Shown piece by piece: positions 18,705 to 27,092 of a DNA stretch of 64,000 nt. Positions within the stretch are counted from its first letter, which is position 1, and every line of letters begins with the position of its first letter. Source of the DNA: Peptoniphilus vaginalis (GTDB lineage Bacteria > Bacillota > Clostridia > Tissierellales > Peptoniphilaceae); assembly GCF_900176605.1 (NCBI RefSeq), contig NZ_FXLP01000004.1, positions 558,001 through 622,000 on the forward strand, given 5' to 3'. The notes under the pieces were generated by a model. The model searched no databases and was not told the origin of the DNA. It saw nothing but the letters and a program-made list of their open reading frames with translations. A program made the position numbers and the translations under genes.

Positions 18705-19521
18705 CAAGTATATACTTGCAGCTCTAAAAGAAGATATGACAAGTGGCGACATAACAACAGATGCCATCTTAAGCAATGAAAGGGCTGAGGTAAATTTAAG
18801 AGCCAAGGACAAGGGAATCCTTGCAGGTCTTGATGTCTTTAAGAGGGTCTTTGAAATTTTAGATGAAGAAGTGACTTTTGAATTTTATTTTTCTGATGGC
18901 GACCAAGTTAATAATAAGGATTTAATTGGGAAAATAAGTGGAAGTGCCAAGTCAATCTTAGAGGGGGAAAGGACAGCTCTAAACTTCTTGCAAAGGATGA
19001 GTGGGATTGCAACTTACACAAAGAAAATGGTTGATGCCCTTGACAGTGACCATGTAAAAATTCTCGATACAAGAAAGACTACACCCAATATGAGGGTTTT
19101 TGAAAAGTATGCAGTGACCCTTGGTGGAGGATACAACCACAGGTACAATTTATCTGATGGAATTATGCTAAAGGACAACCACATAGATGCAGCTGGTGGA
19201 ATAACAAGTGCAGTTGAACAAGTGAGGAGCCTAAATCCCTTTGTAAAGAAAATTGAAGTTGAAGTAGAAAATTTTGACCAAGTTAGGGAAGCCTTGGAGG
19301 CAAAAGCTGATATAATAATGTTAGACAACATGGATATAGAAGAGATAAAAGAAGCCTGCAAAATAATTAATAAGAGAGCCATCATTGAGTGTTCGGGCAA
19401 TATTAGTCTTGAAAATATAAATTCTTATAGGGACCTAGACATTGATTATATTTCTTCAGGTTCAATCACTTATGGGGCAGGAGTCCTTGACCTATCCATG
19501 AAAAATTTAAAAATCTATTGA
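18676..19521 (+). CDS. nadC: Nicotinate-nucleotide diphosphorylase (carboxylating)
   Basis: 281 residues. Converts quinolinate and PRPP to nicotinate mononucleotide, third step of de novo NAD synthesis. Motifs: EDMTSGDITTDA, EGERTALNFLQRMSGIAT, LDTRKTTPNMRVFEKYAV, HRYNLSDGIMLKDNHI, VEVENFDQ, MLDNMD and IECSGNIS. Catalytic and PRPP-site Lys, Arg and His residues are intact. The start lies inside nadB, giving translational coupling. Confidence 0.96.
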   Translation: MRELKPILIDKYILAALKEDMTSGDITTDAILSNERAEVNLRAKDKGILAGLDVFKRVFEILDEEVTFEFYFSDGDQVNNKDLIGKISGSAKSILEGERTALNFLQRMSGIATYTKKMVDALDSDHVKILDTRKTTPNMRVFEKYAVTLGGGYNHRYNLSDGIMLKDNHIDAAGGITSAVEQVRSLNPFVKKIEVEVENFDQVREALEAKADIIMLDNMDIEEIKEACKIINKRAIIECSGNISLENINSYRDLDIDYISSGSITYGAGVLDLSMKNLKIY

Positions 19522-19528
19522 GGGAGAT

Positions 19529-20038
19529 ATGTTAGATCCAAAATCAAGAAGAGAAGACTTGTTAAAATTTTTATACGAAAGTCAAAAGCCTATGTCGGGA
19601 GAAAATTTAGCAAAAAAGTTTGATGTCACAAGGCAGGTTATAGTCCAAGATATGGCAATACTCAGAGCCAGCGGCAAGGATATTGTCTCAACTAATAGGG
19701 GCTACTATCTCAACGAAGCCAGGACCCAAAAAGTTTTTAAGGTCAAGCACAGTGACAAGGACATAAAGAAAGAACTAGAAGCCATTGTTGATCTGGGTGG
19801 ACTTGTTAAGGACGTCATGGTCCACCACAAGGTTTACGGTGAGATAAAGAAAGATTTAAATTGTTCATCAAGAAGAGATGTAAAAATATTTTTAGAAAAG
19901 ATGAATGAAGAAAAGTCCAAACCCCTTGACGTCTTAACTGGTGGAGTCCACTACCACACAGTAGTAGCAGAGAACGAAGAAGTCATGGAAGAAATAGAAG
20001 TGGTTTTGGGCGAGCTTGGATTTTTAATAGAAGACTAA
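19529..20038 (+). CDS. niaR: NiaR transcriptional repressor of NAD synthesis
   Basis: 169 residues. N-terminal winged helix-turn-helix (REDLLKFLYESQKPMSGENL, then VTRQVIVQDMAILRASG) and a C-terminal 3H domain with the conserved histidines in MVHHKVYGEI and GGVHYHTV, where metal and niacin bind. NiaR/YrxA represses nad genes when niacin is plentiful. Being last gene of nadABC-niaR implies self-regulation. AGGGAGAT precedes the ATG by a few bases. Confidence 0.92.
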   Translation: MLDPKSRREDLLKFLYESQKPMSGENLAKKFDVTRQVIVQDMAILRASGKDIVSTNRGYYLNEARTQKVFKVKHSDKDIKKELEAIVDLGGLVKDVMVHHKVYGEIKKDLNCSSRRDVKIFLEKMNEEKSKPLDVLTGGVHYHTVVAENEEVMEEIEVVLGELGFLIED

Positions 20039-20064
20039 AGAGTTAGGAGACTAGCTCTTTTTTT
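20037..20064 (+). terminator. Rho-independent terminator
   Basis: Stem AAAGAG.TAG/CTA.CTCTTT overlapping the niaR stop codon, followed by a T-run. Confidence 0.8.
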
Positions 20065-20194
20065 ATGCTTGGGTTATTGTTGTACGCTTTTCAAAATAAA
20101 ATTAAATTGATAGTCGAATAAAATTAAAAAGTAGAAGATTAATATTGAATATTATTAGAAAATAAGTTAATATAAAAGAGAAAGGAGTATTGTA

Positions 20195-20482
20195 ATGAAG
20201 AATGATTGGATATTTAATCTCGATGATAATGAAATAGCATTTATTAAGCAGTTCATTTTATCATCTGGATCATTGAAGAGCATGGCTAACTATTACGATA
20301 GTTCCTATCACATAATCAGGAATAATCTCAATCAGTTAATTGAAAAGGTAAAGCTTATGGATGTGGATGAAGATGCATACGTGAAGTTCATTAAGTCTTT
20401 AGCTTTGCAAGATAAATATGATTATGAGACTACGAAGAAACTGATTGATAAATACAATGAAAGGAGGGAAGCGGATGAGTAG
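20195..20482 (+). CDS. DUF2089-like small DNA-binding-type protein
   Basis: 95 residues. The segment DDNEIAFIKQFILSSGSLKS followed by MANYYDSSYHIIRNNLNQLI looks like a sigma-like helix-turn-helix of the DUF2089 type. The zinc-ribbon start found in some members is absent. GAAAGGAGTATTGT precedes the ATG. It overlaps the next gene by 8 bases. Probably a small regulator acting with its membrane partner; target unknown. Confidence 0.7.
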   Translation: MKNDWIFNLDDNEIAFIKQFILSSGSLKSMANYYDSSYHIIRNNLNQLIEKVKLMDVDEDAYVKFIKSLALQDKYDYETTKKLIDKYNERREADE

Positions 20483-20744
20483 AGAGTTATTGCTTCTTTA
20501 CTTGGTGATAGGTATTGTTTTAGCTGGACTTGAAATTTACGTTGGTAAAAGCAGAAAAGCAAATAAATGGATTATACCTGGTGCAGTTTGGATTATTACG
20601 ATTGCTGTAGCCATACCATTTTCAGTGAATTTTGGTGCTTTTTCTTCGTTATTGCAGGCTGTCGTTTTGGTAGGATTTTATATGGAAGATTGGCTTCATA
20701 GAAGGAATAGTGATGACGAAAAATTCAAGATAAAAAACTTATGA
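20475..20744 (+). CDS. Small membrane protein, partner of the DUF2089 gene
   Basis: 89 residues with three hydrophobic stretches (LLLLYLVIGIVLAGLEIYVG, then a second near WIIPGAVWIITIAVAIPF, then AVVLVGFYM) and a charged tail. The ATG at 20475 follows AAGGAGGGAAGCGG inside the preceding gene, so the two are co-translated. I do not recognise the family. Codon use resembles the DUF2089 gene. Confidence 0.68.
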   Translation: MSRELLLLYLVIGIVLAGLEIYVGKSRKANKWIIPGAVWIITIAVAIPFSVNFGAFSSLLQAVVLVGFYMEDWLHRRNSDDEKFKIKNL

Positions 20745-20778
20745 TGAATGCATCATTCGAAAATTTATCTCGATAGGT

Positions 20779-20812
20779 TAAAGCGGCAAATCGAAGGGTT
20801 TGCTGCTTTTCT
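20779..20812 (+). terminator. Rho-independent terminator
   Basis: Stem AAAGCGGCAAA/TTTGCTGCTTT (one G-T pair) followed by TCTTT. Confidence 0.8.
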
Positions 20813-20818
20813 TTAGTG

Positions 20819-20841
20819 GACGCTATCAGGCGTCTTTTTTT
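20819..20841 (+). terminator. Second, tandem terminator
   Basis: Stem GACGC/GCGTC, 6-base loop, then a run of eight T. It lies 6 bases after the previous hairpin with no gene between. Confidence 0.75.
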
Positions 20842-20866
20842 ATTGCAAATTTAACCTAGTAGCGTG

Positions 20867-20895
20867 TTGACATAAAGTTATGACTTCTATACAAT
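20867..20895 (+). promoter_or_regulatory. Promoter of the copper-amine-oxidase-N protein
   Basis: TTGACA (20867-20872), 17-base spacer, TACAAT (20890-20895). About 40 bases of leader follow, ending in ATAAGGAGAAATT. Confidence 0.7.
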
Positions 20896-20945
20896 TGACT
20901 TAAAGATAAACGCTAACCTATTTTTGTTATAGATAAGGAGAAATT

Positions 20946-22076
20946 ATGAAAAAGACGAAACGATATTTTATTTTATTTTTATCTCTTGTAATGTTACTCT
21001 CAACAGTAAATGTTTTTGCTGTTAGGCATAAGGAGAGAGATATAGCTTTAAATGGAATTATTGTAAATGACCACATTGTTTACAGTGATGTCTACCCTTA
21101 CATTAAAAATTCTAGGACTTATGTGCCTATAAGATTTATAGCTGAAGAACTTGGCTATGATGTTAAGTGGGACGGAGCAAATAAAAAGGTAACTATGAAA
21201 AGTGATGGCACTACAGTTGAACTTACTATAGGTTCAAATAAGATGATGGTAAATGGAAAGGCAGTTCTTTTAGATGCTCCAGCAGAAATAAAAGACGACA
21301 GAACTTTCGTACCACTTAGGGCAATTGCTGAAGCCTTTGGAGAAAAGGTAGATTATTCTAGCGATTATAGGGCAGTTTATATTGGGGACAACCCTAAGTA
21401 CAATGCCTTCTATAAAGTTGTATATTATTATGAAAAGAAAGAAACTGTTATTTCTGAATACACAATTAATATTGCAACATATAAAATGGATGTAAATGGA
21501 AATGTAACTAGATTTGGATCAATAAAAGAACTTGTAAATGTAGTTTACGATGACTTCTACGATTATGGAGTAAGTGGAGTTTCCAAATATGGAGTAACAA
21601 CTTATAAGACTCAATATCTTCAACCAAAGGAAGAAGTAAAGTATGTTAAAGCTCCAAAAACTAATGTAGCAAAGGAAAAACAACTTAAGGATGCATACTA
21701 CGTTGTATCAACAGATGATATTCTTGTAGGTTCATGGTATGGTCCTGGTGGTTATAATGATTATGATAATGGAGTTACCTACCCTACAGATAGGTACACA
21801 TATATTACAAGTCTAGGCAATGGTAGATATAAACTTACTAATAGAGTAATATTAGGTTCAGATAAAAATTCTGAGTACTTTACAGAACAATATGGATACT
21901 ACGATAAGAATAAAAATGCCTTGGTAGTAGAAAAGTCACATAGCACTTATGGAGAAAAAGGATATTTCGAAGGTATGAATTCTGAATCTCTTGCTGGAGA
22001 GTATTATCTTGAAAACTCTTATACAAAATTATCTTGGAAAAAGGTAGGATCTTCATATTATATGGATAAGTATTAA
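20946..22076 (+). CDS. Secreted protein with copper amine oxidase N-terminal-like domains
   Basis: 376 residues. Signal peptide of about 25 residues (KRYFILFLSLVMLLS, cleavage near VFA). Residues 35-150 contain two copies of the copper-amine-oxidase-N-like unit: SRTYVPIRFIAEELGYDVKW and DRTFVPLRAIAEAFGEKVDY, each followed by a strand rich in VT or VY. This domain is a surface-binding module common in clostridial exported proteins, not an oxidase. The remaining 220 residues are Tyr- and Lys-rich and match nothing I know. Single-gene unit with its own promoter and terminator. Confidence 0.85.
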   Translation: MKKTKRYFILFLSLVMLLSTVNVFAVRHKERDIALNGIIVNDHIVYSDVYPYIKNSRTYVPIRFIAEELGYDVKWDGANKKVTMKSDGTTVELTIGSNKMMVNGKAVLLDAPAEIKDDRTFVPLRAIAEAFGEKVDYSSDYRAVYIGDNPKYNAFYKVVYYYEKKETVISEYTINIATYKMDVNGNVTRFGSIKELVNVVYDDFYDYGVSGVSKYGVTTYKTQYLQPKEEVKYVKAPKTNVAKEKQLKDAYYVVSTDDILVGSWYGPGGYNDYDNGVTYPTDRYTYITSLGNGRYKLTNRVILGSDKNSEYFTEQYGYYDKNKNALVVEKSHSTYGEKGYFEGMNSESLAGEYYLENSYTKLSWKKVGSSYYMDKY

Positions 22077-22106
22077 AATTTAATAAGCTTGTTTATGAAG
22101 GACACT

Positions 22107-22137
22107 AAGGGACTCGTTAACTCGAGTCTCTTTTTTA
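22107..22137 (+). terminator. Rho-independent terminator
   Basis: Stem AAGGGACTCG/CGAGTCTCTT with a 6-base loop, followed by a T-run. Confidence 0.88.
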
Positions 22138-22183
22138 TTGAGTATTTATCAAATTTTTCCTTGCATTTAAAAATTCAAAATAA

Positions 22184-22222
22184 TTTACACAAAATTTACA
22201 AAAGACATCTTGGCAATTTACA
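22184..22222 (+). promoter_or_regulatory. PhoP/PhoB-type box upstream of pstS
   Basis: TTTACA occurs at 22184, 22195 and 22217. The spacings are 11 and 22 bases, so all copies lie on one 11-base period with one degenerate position. Direct repeats of TT(A/T)ACA at this period are the known Pho box of Gram-positive PhoP. The matching regulator gene lies in the same operon (26411). Confidence 0.7.
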
Positions 22223-22237
22223 AAGCAAAACTATAAT
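22210..22237 (+). promoter_or_regulatory. pstS promoter
   Basis: TTGGCA (22210-22215), 16-base spacer, TATAAT (22232-22237). The third TTTACA of the Pho box lies in the spacer. Confidence 0.6.
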
Positions 22238-22283
22238 GACTGTGAAATAAAAAATAAATCAAATTTTGAAAGGATGAAAATTA

Positions 22284-23186
22284 ATGAAGTTAAAAAGTTT
22301 TGGTAAGGTTGGTCTAGTTCTTGCTCTAGGTGCAAGTCTTGTTGCTTGTGGAGGAAACAAAAAAGAAGAAGCCACAGCTAATGCTGGTGGAAAAGATGAA
22401 GGTAAGGCTCTTGGAAGAATTAATGTTATTACAAGAGAACAAGGTTCTGGTACAAGGTCAGCCTTCACTGAGTTAACTGGAGTTCTTGTTAAGGACGGAG
22501 ACAAGGAAACTGACAAGACCTATGAAGAAGCTGCTGTTCAATCATCTACTGATGCAGTTCTCACAGCAGTACAAAACGACGCTGCATCCATTGGTTATAT
22601 TTCTCTTGGATCTTTAAATAATGATGTTAAGGCCCTAAAGCTTGAAGGAGTTGAAGCGACTCCAGAAAATATTAAGGCAAACACTTATAAGCTTTCTAGA
22701 CCTTTTAACCTTGCTTACAAAAAAGACCTAGATGAAAAGGCTATGGACCTTGTTAAGTTTGTAATGTCTGACGAAGGACAAAAGATTTGTGAAGAGGAAG
22801 GATATGTTGGAGATGCAAAGGGTGAAACTTATGCACCAATTGACAGCGATGCAAAGTTAACTATTGCAGGTTCAACTTCTGTCACTCCTCTTATGGAAAA
22901 ACTTGTTGAAGCCTACAAGGTTAAAAACCCTAAGGTGACTATTGATATCCAATCTAATGGTTCATCAGCTGGTATGACTGCTGCAATGGAAGGAACTGCA
23001 CAAATTGGTATGGCATCAAGAGAACTTAAGGATGAAGAGAAGAAGGCTCTTGACTTCACTGTCATTGCAAGAGACGGTATCGCAGTTATAGTTAACAAGG
23101 AAAACCCTGCAGAAGATGTAACTATGGATGAGTTACAAAAAATCTTTACTGGAGAATTAACAGAGTGGTCAGAAATGCAAAAATAA
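22284..23186 (+). CDS. pstS: Phosphate ABC transporter substrate-binding lipoprotein
   Basis: 300 residues. Lipoprotein signal ending LGASLVACGGN, with cysteine 22 lipidated. Two PstS-type lobes: one with VITREQGSGTRSAFTELTG, the other with IAGSTSVTPLMEKLVEAYK and SNGSSAGMTA, which hold the phosphate-binding Ser, Thr and Arg residues. The lobe order looks swapped relative to classic PstS, where the GSTT-type motif comes first, but both motifs are present. Captures phosphate outside the cell and delivers it to PstCAB. First gene of the operon. Confidence 0.93.
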   Translation: MKLKSFGKVGLVLALGASLVACGGNKKEEATANAGGKDEGKALGRINVITREQGSGTRSAFTELTGVLVKDGDKETDKTYEEAAVQSSTDAVLTAVQNDAASIGYISLGSLNNDVKALKLEGVEATPENIKANTYKLSRPFNLAYKKDLDEKAMDLVKFVMSDEGQKICEEEGYVGDAKGETYAPIDSDAKLTIAGSTSVTPLMEKLVEAYKVKNPKVTIDIQSNGSSAGMTAAMEGTAQIGMASRELKDEEKKALDFTVIARDGIAVIVNKENPAEDVTMDELQKIFTGELTEWSEMQK

Positions 23187-23203
23187 ATTGCAAAGGAAAT
23201 AAA

Positions 23204-24112
23204 ATGGAAAATATTAATGTAAAGGTACCTAGGGATGACAAGTGGACCAGGACATTTTTGTGGGAAGAAGTATCTAAGTACTTTTTCCTACTTTGTTCTG
23301 TGCTTTCAATTTTCTTCTTACTCCTAATTTGTCTATTTATCTTCAAGGATTCAATAGGATTTTTTGGCAAGGTGGGAATGAAGGATTTTATCTTTAATGA
23401 CTCTTGGGCACCTATGAATCAACCACCAACTTATGGAATCTTACCAATGATACTTGGCTCAATAATTATTACAGCCCTATCTTGTTTGGGAGCAGTGCCA
23501 GTTGCCATTATGGTGGCAGCTTACTTGGCCTTTGACTGTCCCAAAAAGTTTTACAAGATTTTAAAACCAGGACTTAATTTAATGACAGGGATCCCATCAA
23601 TTGTTTATGGTTTCTTTGCCCTAACAATTATTGTTCCTATTAACAAAAATATTTTTGGTGGAAATGGAATGAATATTTTAAGTGCATCAATCTTACTTTT
23701 AATAATGATTCTACCAACAATAATTTCTATGGCTGAAGCATCACTTAGGACAGTGCCAAAGTCTTACTACTCAGGATCACTTTCTCTTGGCGCAAGTCAC
23801 GATGAAACTATAACAAGGGTAATGATACCTGCTGCAAGATCAGGAATTTTTGCAGGGATAATACTTGGAATTGGTAGAGCCATTGGTGAAACTATGGCAG
23901 TAATCCTAGTTGCTGGTAACCAAACAAGACTTACACTTAACCCTCTCAAGGGAATTAGAACTATGACAACAAACATTGTTTTGGAAATGGCTTATGCTGC
24001 TGGCGACCACAGGCAAGCCCTAATAGCAACAGCAGGAGTCCTATTTATTTTTATCCTAATTATAAACACCAGCTTCTTCATGGTTAAGAATAGGAGAGAA
24101 AAAAATGACTAA
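23204..24112 (+). CDS. pstC: Phosphate ABC transporter permease PstC
   Basis: 302 residues, about six membrane helices. MetI-like permease domain with the coupling segment EASLRTVPKSYYSGSLSLGA and RAIGETMAVILVAGN. Forms the membrane channel with PstA. The open frame extends 13 codons into pstS, but AAAGGAAAT before the ATG at 23204 decides the start. Overlaps pstA by 8 bases. Confidence 0.95.
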   Translation: MENINVKVPRDDKWTRTFLWEEVSKYFFLLCSVLSIFFLLLICLFIFKDSIGFFGKVGMKDFIFNDSWAPMNQPPTYGILPMILGSIIITALSCLGAVPVAIMVAAYLAFDCPKKFYKILKPGLNLMTGIPSIVYGFFALTIIVPINKNIFGGNGMNILSASILLLIMILPTIISMAEASLRTVPKSYYSGSLSLGASHDETITRVMIPAARSGIFAGIILGIGRAIGETMAVILVAGNQTRLTLNPLKGIRTMTTNIVLEMAYAAGDHRQALIATAGVLFIFILIINTSFFMVKNRREKND

Positions 24113-24986
24113 AATAATTGTCCTAGGTCTTTTGGGCCTCTTTATAATTTCAATTCTTGGACTTCACTTTGTTGGCAAGATGTCCTTTTACAAAATAAGT
24201 ACAAGACTTTTTTCTGCTATGACTCTTGGGGTCCTAGTCTTTATAGTTTTGTTTGTTGTAGTAAAGGGAGCAATGTCCTTTAAACCAAGTATGCTATCAC
24301 TTAAGTATTCCACAGAAAATCTCTCCATGGGTCCTGCCATTTTAACAACACTTTTAACAGTTGTCCTTTCAATTTTATTGGCGTCACCTATTGGAATCTT
24401 TACTGCCATCTTCTTAGTTGAGTACACTAGGGTGGAAAATAAATTAGTAGGGGCAATTAGGCTTGCAACAGAAACTCTTGCAGGTATTCCTTCTATTGTA
24501 TATGGACTTTTTGGGATGTTGTTCTTTGGACTAAAATTGAAAATGGGCTTCTCAATAATTTCTGGTGTCCTAACAGTTTCTATTATGATTCTGCCAATTA
24601 TTATTAGGTCAACAGAAGAGGCCTTAAAGTCAGTTCACCCATCAGTGAGACAAGGGTCACTTGCCCTTGGTGCAGGTAGACTTAGGACAATCTTTAAGGT
24701 TGTCTTGCCAATAGCAATTCCAGGAATCTTATCAGGCATAATTTTATCTGTCGGTCGTGTAGTTGGAGAAACTGCTGCCCTTATGTACACACTGGGGACA
24801 GCAACATCACTTCCAACATCTATTAGATCATCATCAAGGACTCTTGCCCTACACATGTACGTCCTTTCATCAGAAGGTAAGCACGTTGGAGAAGCCTATG
24901 CAACTGGTATGGTCCTCTTGATTTTGGTTTTAATTATTAACTGGTCTTCCACAAAACTTGCAAACAAACTTAGTGAGGTTGAATAA
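24105..24986 (+). CDS. pstA: Phosphate ABC transporter permease PstA
   Basis: 293 residues, about six membrane helices. MetI-like domain with [20 protein letters not shown], the coupling helix that contacts PstB, and [15 protein letters not shown]. Membrane partner of PstC. Starts within pstC and its stop overlaps the pstB ATG (AATAATG), so translation is coupled across the operon. Confidence 0.95.
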   Translation: MTKIIVLGLLGLFIISILGLHFVGKMSFYKISTRLFSAMTLGVLVFIVLFVVVKGAMSFKPSMLSLKYSTENLSMGPAILTTLLTVVLSILLASPIGIFTAIFLVEYTRVENKLVGAIRLATETLAGIPSIVYGLFGMLFFGLKLKMGFSIISGVLTVSIMILPIIIRSTEEALKSVHPSVRQGSLALGAGRLRTIFKVVLPIAIPGILSGIILSVGRVVGETAALMYTLGTATSLPTSIRSSSRTLALHMYVLSSEGKHVGEAYATGMVLLILVLIINWSSTKLANKLSEVE

Positions 24987-25741
24987 TGAATACAAAAATG
25001 AGCCTTAAGGACTTGGACCTTTACTATGGAGACTTCCAAGCCCTTCACAAGATAAACTTAGACATAAAGGAAAGGGAAATTCTTTCCTTCATTGGACCAT
25101 CAGGTTGCGGCAAGTCTACTCTATTAAAATGCTTAAATAGGATGAACGACTTAGTCCTTGGCTGTAAGATTGATGGAGAAATAAAACTTGATGGCGAAGA
25201 TATTTACGCCAAGAATTATGATGTAAATAAACTTAGGAAGAGAGTGGGTATGGTCTTCCAACAACCCAACCCCTTCCCAATGAGTATCTATGAAAACATT
25301 GCCTATGGACCAAAGACTCATGGGATAAAAAACAAGGCTGAGCTCGATGAAATTGTCGAGTCATCACTTAAGCAAGTTGCCATTTGGGATGAAGTAAAAA
25401 ATGATTTAAAGAAGTCTGCCCTTTCCATATCAGGTGGGCAACAACAAAGACTTTGTATAGCAAGAGCTCTTGCAGTTAATCCAGAAGTAATACTAATGGA
25501 CGAACCAACATCTGCCCTTGATCCAATTTCCACAGGAAAGATTGAGGACCTTGCCCAAGACCTAAAGGACAAGTACACAATTGTAATGGTAACCCACAAC
25601 ATGCAACAGGCATCAAGAATATCTGATCAGACTGCCTTCTTCTTAAATGGAGTAATTGTTGAGAAGGGAAAGACTGTGGACATCTTTACAAACCCAAGGG
25701 AAGAAAAAACTGAATTGTATGTAACAGGAAGGTTCGGCTAA
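24986..25741 (+). CDS. pstB: Phosphate ABC transporter ATP-binding protein
   Basis: 251 residues. Walker [11 protein letters not shown]-loop [18 protein letters not shown] (the PstB-typical sequence), signature [16 protein letters not shown], Walker [14 protein letters not shown] and switch [10 protein letters not shown]. Drives phosphate import through PstCA. One-base overlaps with pstA and phoU. Confidence 0.97.
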   Translation: MNTKMSLKDLDLYYGDFQALHKINLDIKEREILSFIGPSGCGKSTLLKCLNRMNDLVLGCKIDGEIKLDGEDIYAKNYDVNKLRKRVGMVFQQPNPFPMSIYENIAYGPKTHGIKNKAELDEIVESSLKQVAIWDEVKNDLKKSALSISGGQQQRLCIARALAVNPEVILMDEPTSALDPISTGKIEDLAQDLKDKYTIVMVTHNMQQASRISDQTAFFLNGVIVEKGKTVDIFTNPREEKTELYVTGRFG

Positions 25742-26379
25742 TGAGAAAAAGATTTGATGAAGAATTAAGACACTTAAACGACTTGCTACTAGAGATGGCA
25801 AGCCTAAATGAATCTGCAATTAAAAAGGCAATTTCACTTTTAGATGAAAAGAATAAGGATATTGCAGAAGATGTCATCCAAGACGAAAAGAGAACAGACC
25901 AATATGAAAAAATTATTCAAAACCAATGTCTTAAAATTTTTGTAGAGCAACAACCAGCAGCAAGTGACCTTAGGAGGGTCTCTTCTGCATTGAAGATGAT
26001 AACAGACCTAGAAAGAATTGGGGACAACGCAAGAGACATTGCAGAAATTTGCATGGGTCTGCCTGATGACTGTGACAGGTCAAGCCTAGCACTTATAAAG
26101 GAGATGGCTGAGGCAACAGTGAACTTGTTAAACAGGTCCATTGATTCCTTTGTGAATTTAGATCTTGATCTTGCGAAGAAAATTGACCATGAAGACGACG
26201 TAGTCGACAAGTATTTTGTAATGATAAGAGACCAATTAATTGATATAATTAAGTCAGATTTTGACCCAGGAGTTGCCATTGATTTTATAATGATTGCCAA
26301 GTATCTGGAAAGAATTTCTGATCATGGAGTTAATATTGCTGACTGGGTAATTTTTACTCTAGAAGGTTCAAGAACTTAA
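25741..26379 (+). CDS. phoU: Phosphate signalling complex protein PhoU
   Basis: 212 residues, all helical, two PhoU repeats. Each has the metal-binding pattern: VIQDEKRTDQYEKII with DLRRVSSALKMITDLERIGDNA, and KIDHEDDVVDKYF with AKYLERISDHGVNIA. Links Pst transport activity to the PhoR-type kinase and turns signalling off when phosphate is plentiful. Overlaps pstB by one base; the regulator gene begins 31 bases later. Confidence 0.95.
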   Translation: MRKRFDEELRHLNDLLLEMASLNESAIKKAISLLDEKNKDIAEDVIQDEKRTDQYEKIIQNQCLKIFVEQQPAASDLRRVSSALKMITDLERIGDNARDIAEICMGLPDDCDRSSLALIKEMAEATVNLLNRSIDSFVNLDLDLAKKIDHEDDVVDKYFVMIRDQLIDIIKSDFDPGVAIDFIMIAKYLERISDHGVNIADWVIFTLEGSRT

Positions 26380-26410
26380 TAAGAAATCAAAAATTTATAA
26401 GGATGATTTT

Positions 26411-27091
26411 ATGCTAATTTATCTCGTTGAAGATGATACATCTATTTTAAAATTAATTGAATACTCCCTAAAGACTAAGGGATATGAGGTCAGGGCCTTT
26501 GAAAGGGGCAAGGACTTTTTCAAGTCTCTTGATGAAAGGAGACCTGACCTAGTCCTCCTTGACATAATGCTTCCAGACATAGATGGGATTGAAATTCTAA
26601 AAAGACTTAGGGCAAGAGAAGACACAAAAGACACCTGGGTCATAATGATAACTGCCAAGACGTCAGAATACGATGTGATTTCAGCCCTTGATGAGGGAGC
26701 AGACGACTACATCAAGAAGCCTTTCTCTGTCATGGAACTCTTATCAAGAGTTGGGGCAGTGGAAAGACGTGCTGGCAAAAAAATTGTTGACCAGGGAGTC
26801 CTGGACTACAATGGCATTGTCATTAAGGACAAGAACAGGTCCGTCACAATTGATGGAGTTCAAGTTGACTTCAGCTTAAAGGAGTATGAAGTTTTAAAAT
26901 ACTTGATTTTAAATAAGGACATAGTTATCTCTCGTGAGAAGCTCTTAACGGAAATTTGGGGCTATGATTATGAGGGAGAAACGAGGACAGTGGATATGCA
27001 CATAAAATTAATAAGGGATAAGCTTGGCAACAAGAGAGTCTGTATCAAAACTATTAGGGGAATTGGTTATATGATGACCAAGGAGGAATAA
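26411..27091 (+). CDS. phoP: Phosphate-type response regulator (OmpR family)
   Basis: 226 residues. Receiver domain with the acidic pair ED at 7-8, phospho-acceptor D51 in LVLLDIMLPD, and Lys in YIKKPFSV; C-terminal winged helix with LSLKEYEVLKYL-like FSLKEYEVLKYLILNKD and EGETRTVDMHIKLIRDKLG. Its position after pstSCAB-phoU and before a PAS kinase marks it as the PhoP/PhoB-type regulator of this operon, acting at the Pho box before pstS. The kinase starts one base after its stop. Confidence 0.88.
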   Translation: MLIYLVEDDTSILKLIEYSLKTKGYEVRAFERGKDFFKSLDERRPDLVLLDIMLPDIDGIEILKRLRAREDTKDTWVIMITAKTSEYDVISALDEGADDYIKKPFSVMELLSRVGAVERRAGKKIVDQGVLDYNGIVIKDKNRSVTIDGVQVDFSLKEYEVLKYLILNKDIVISREKLLTEIWGYDYEGETRTVDMHIKLIRDKLGNKRVCIKTIRGIGYMMTKEE

Positions 27092-27092
27092 G

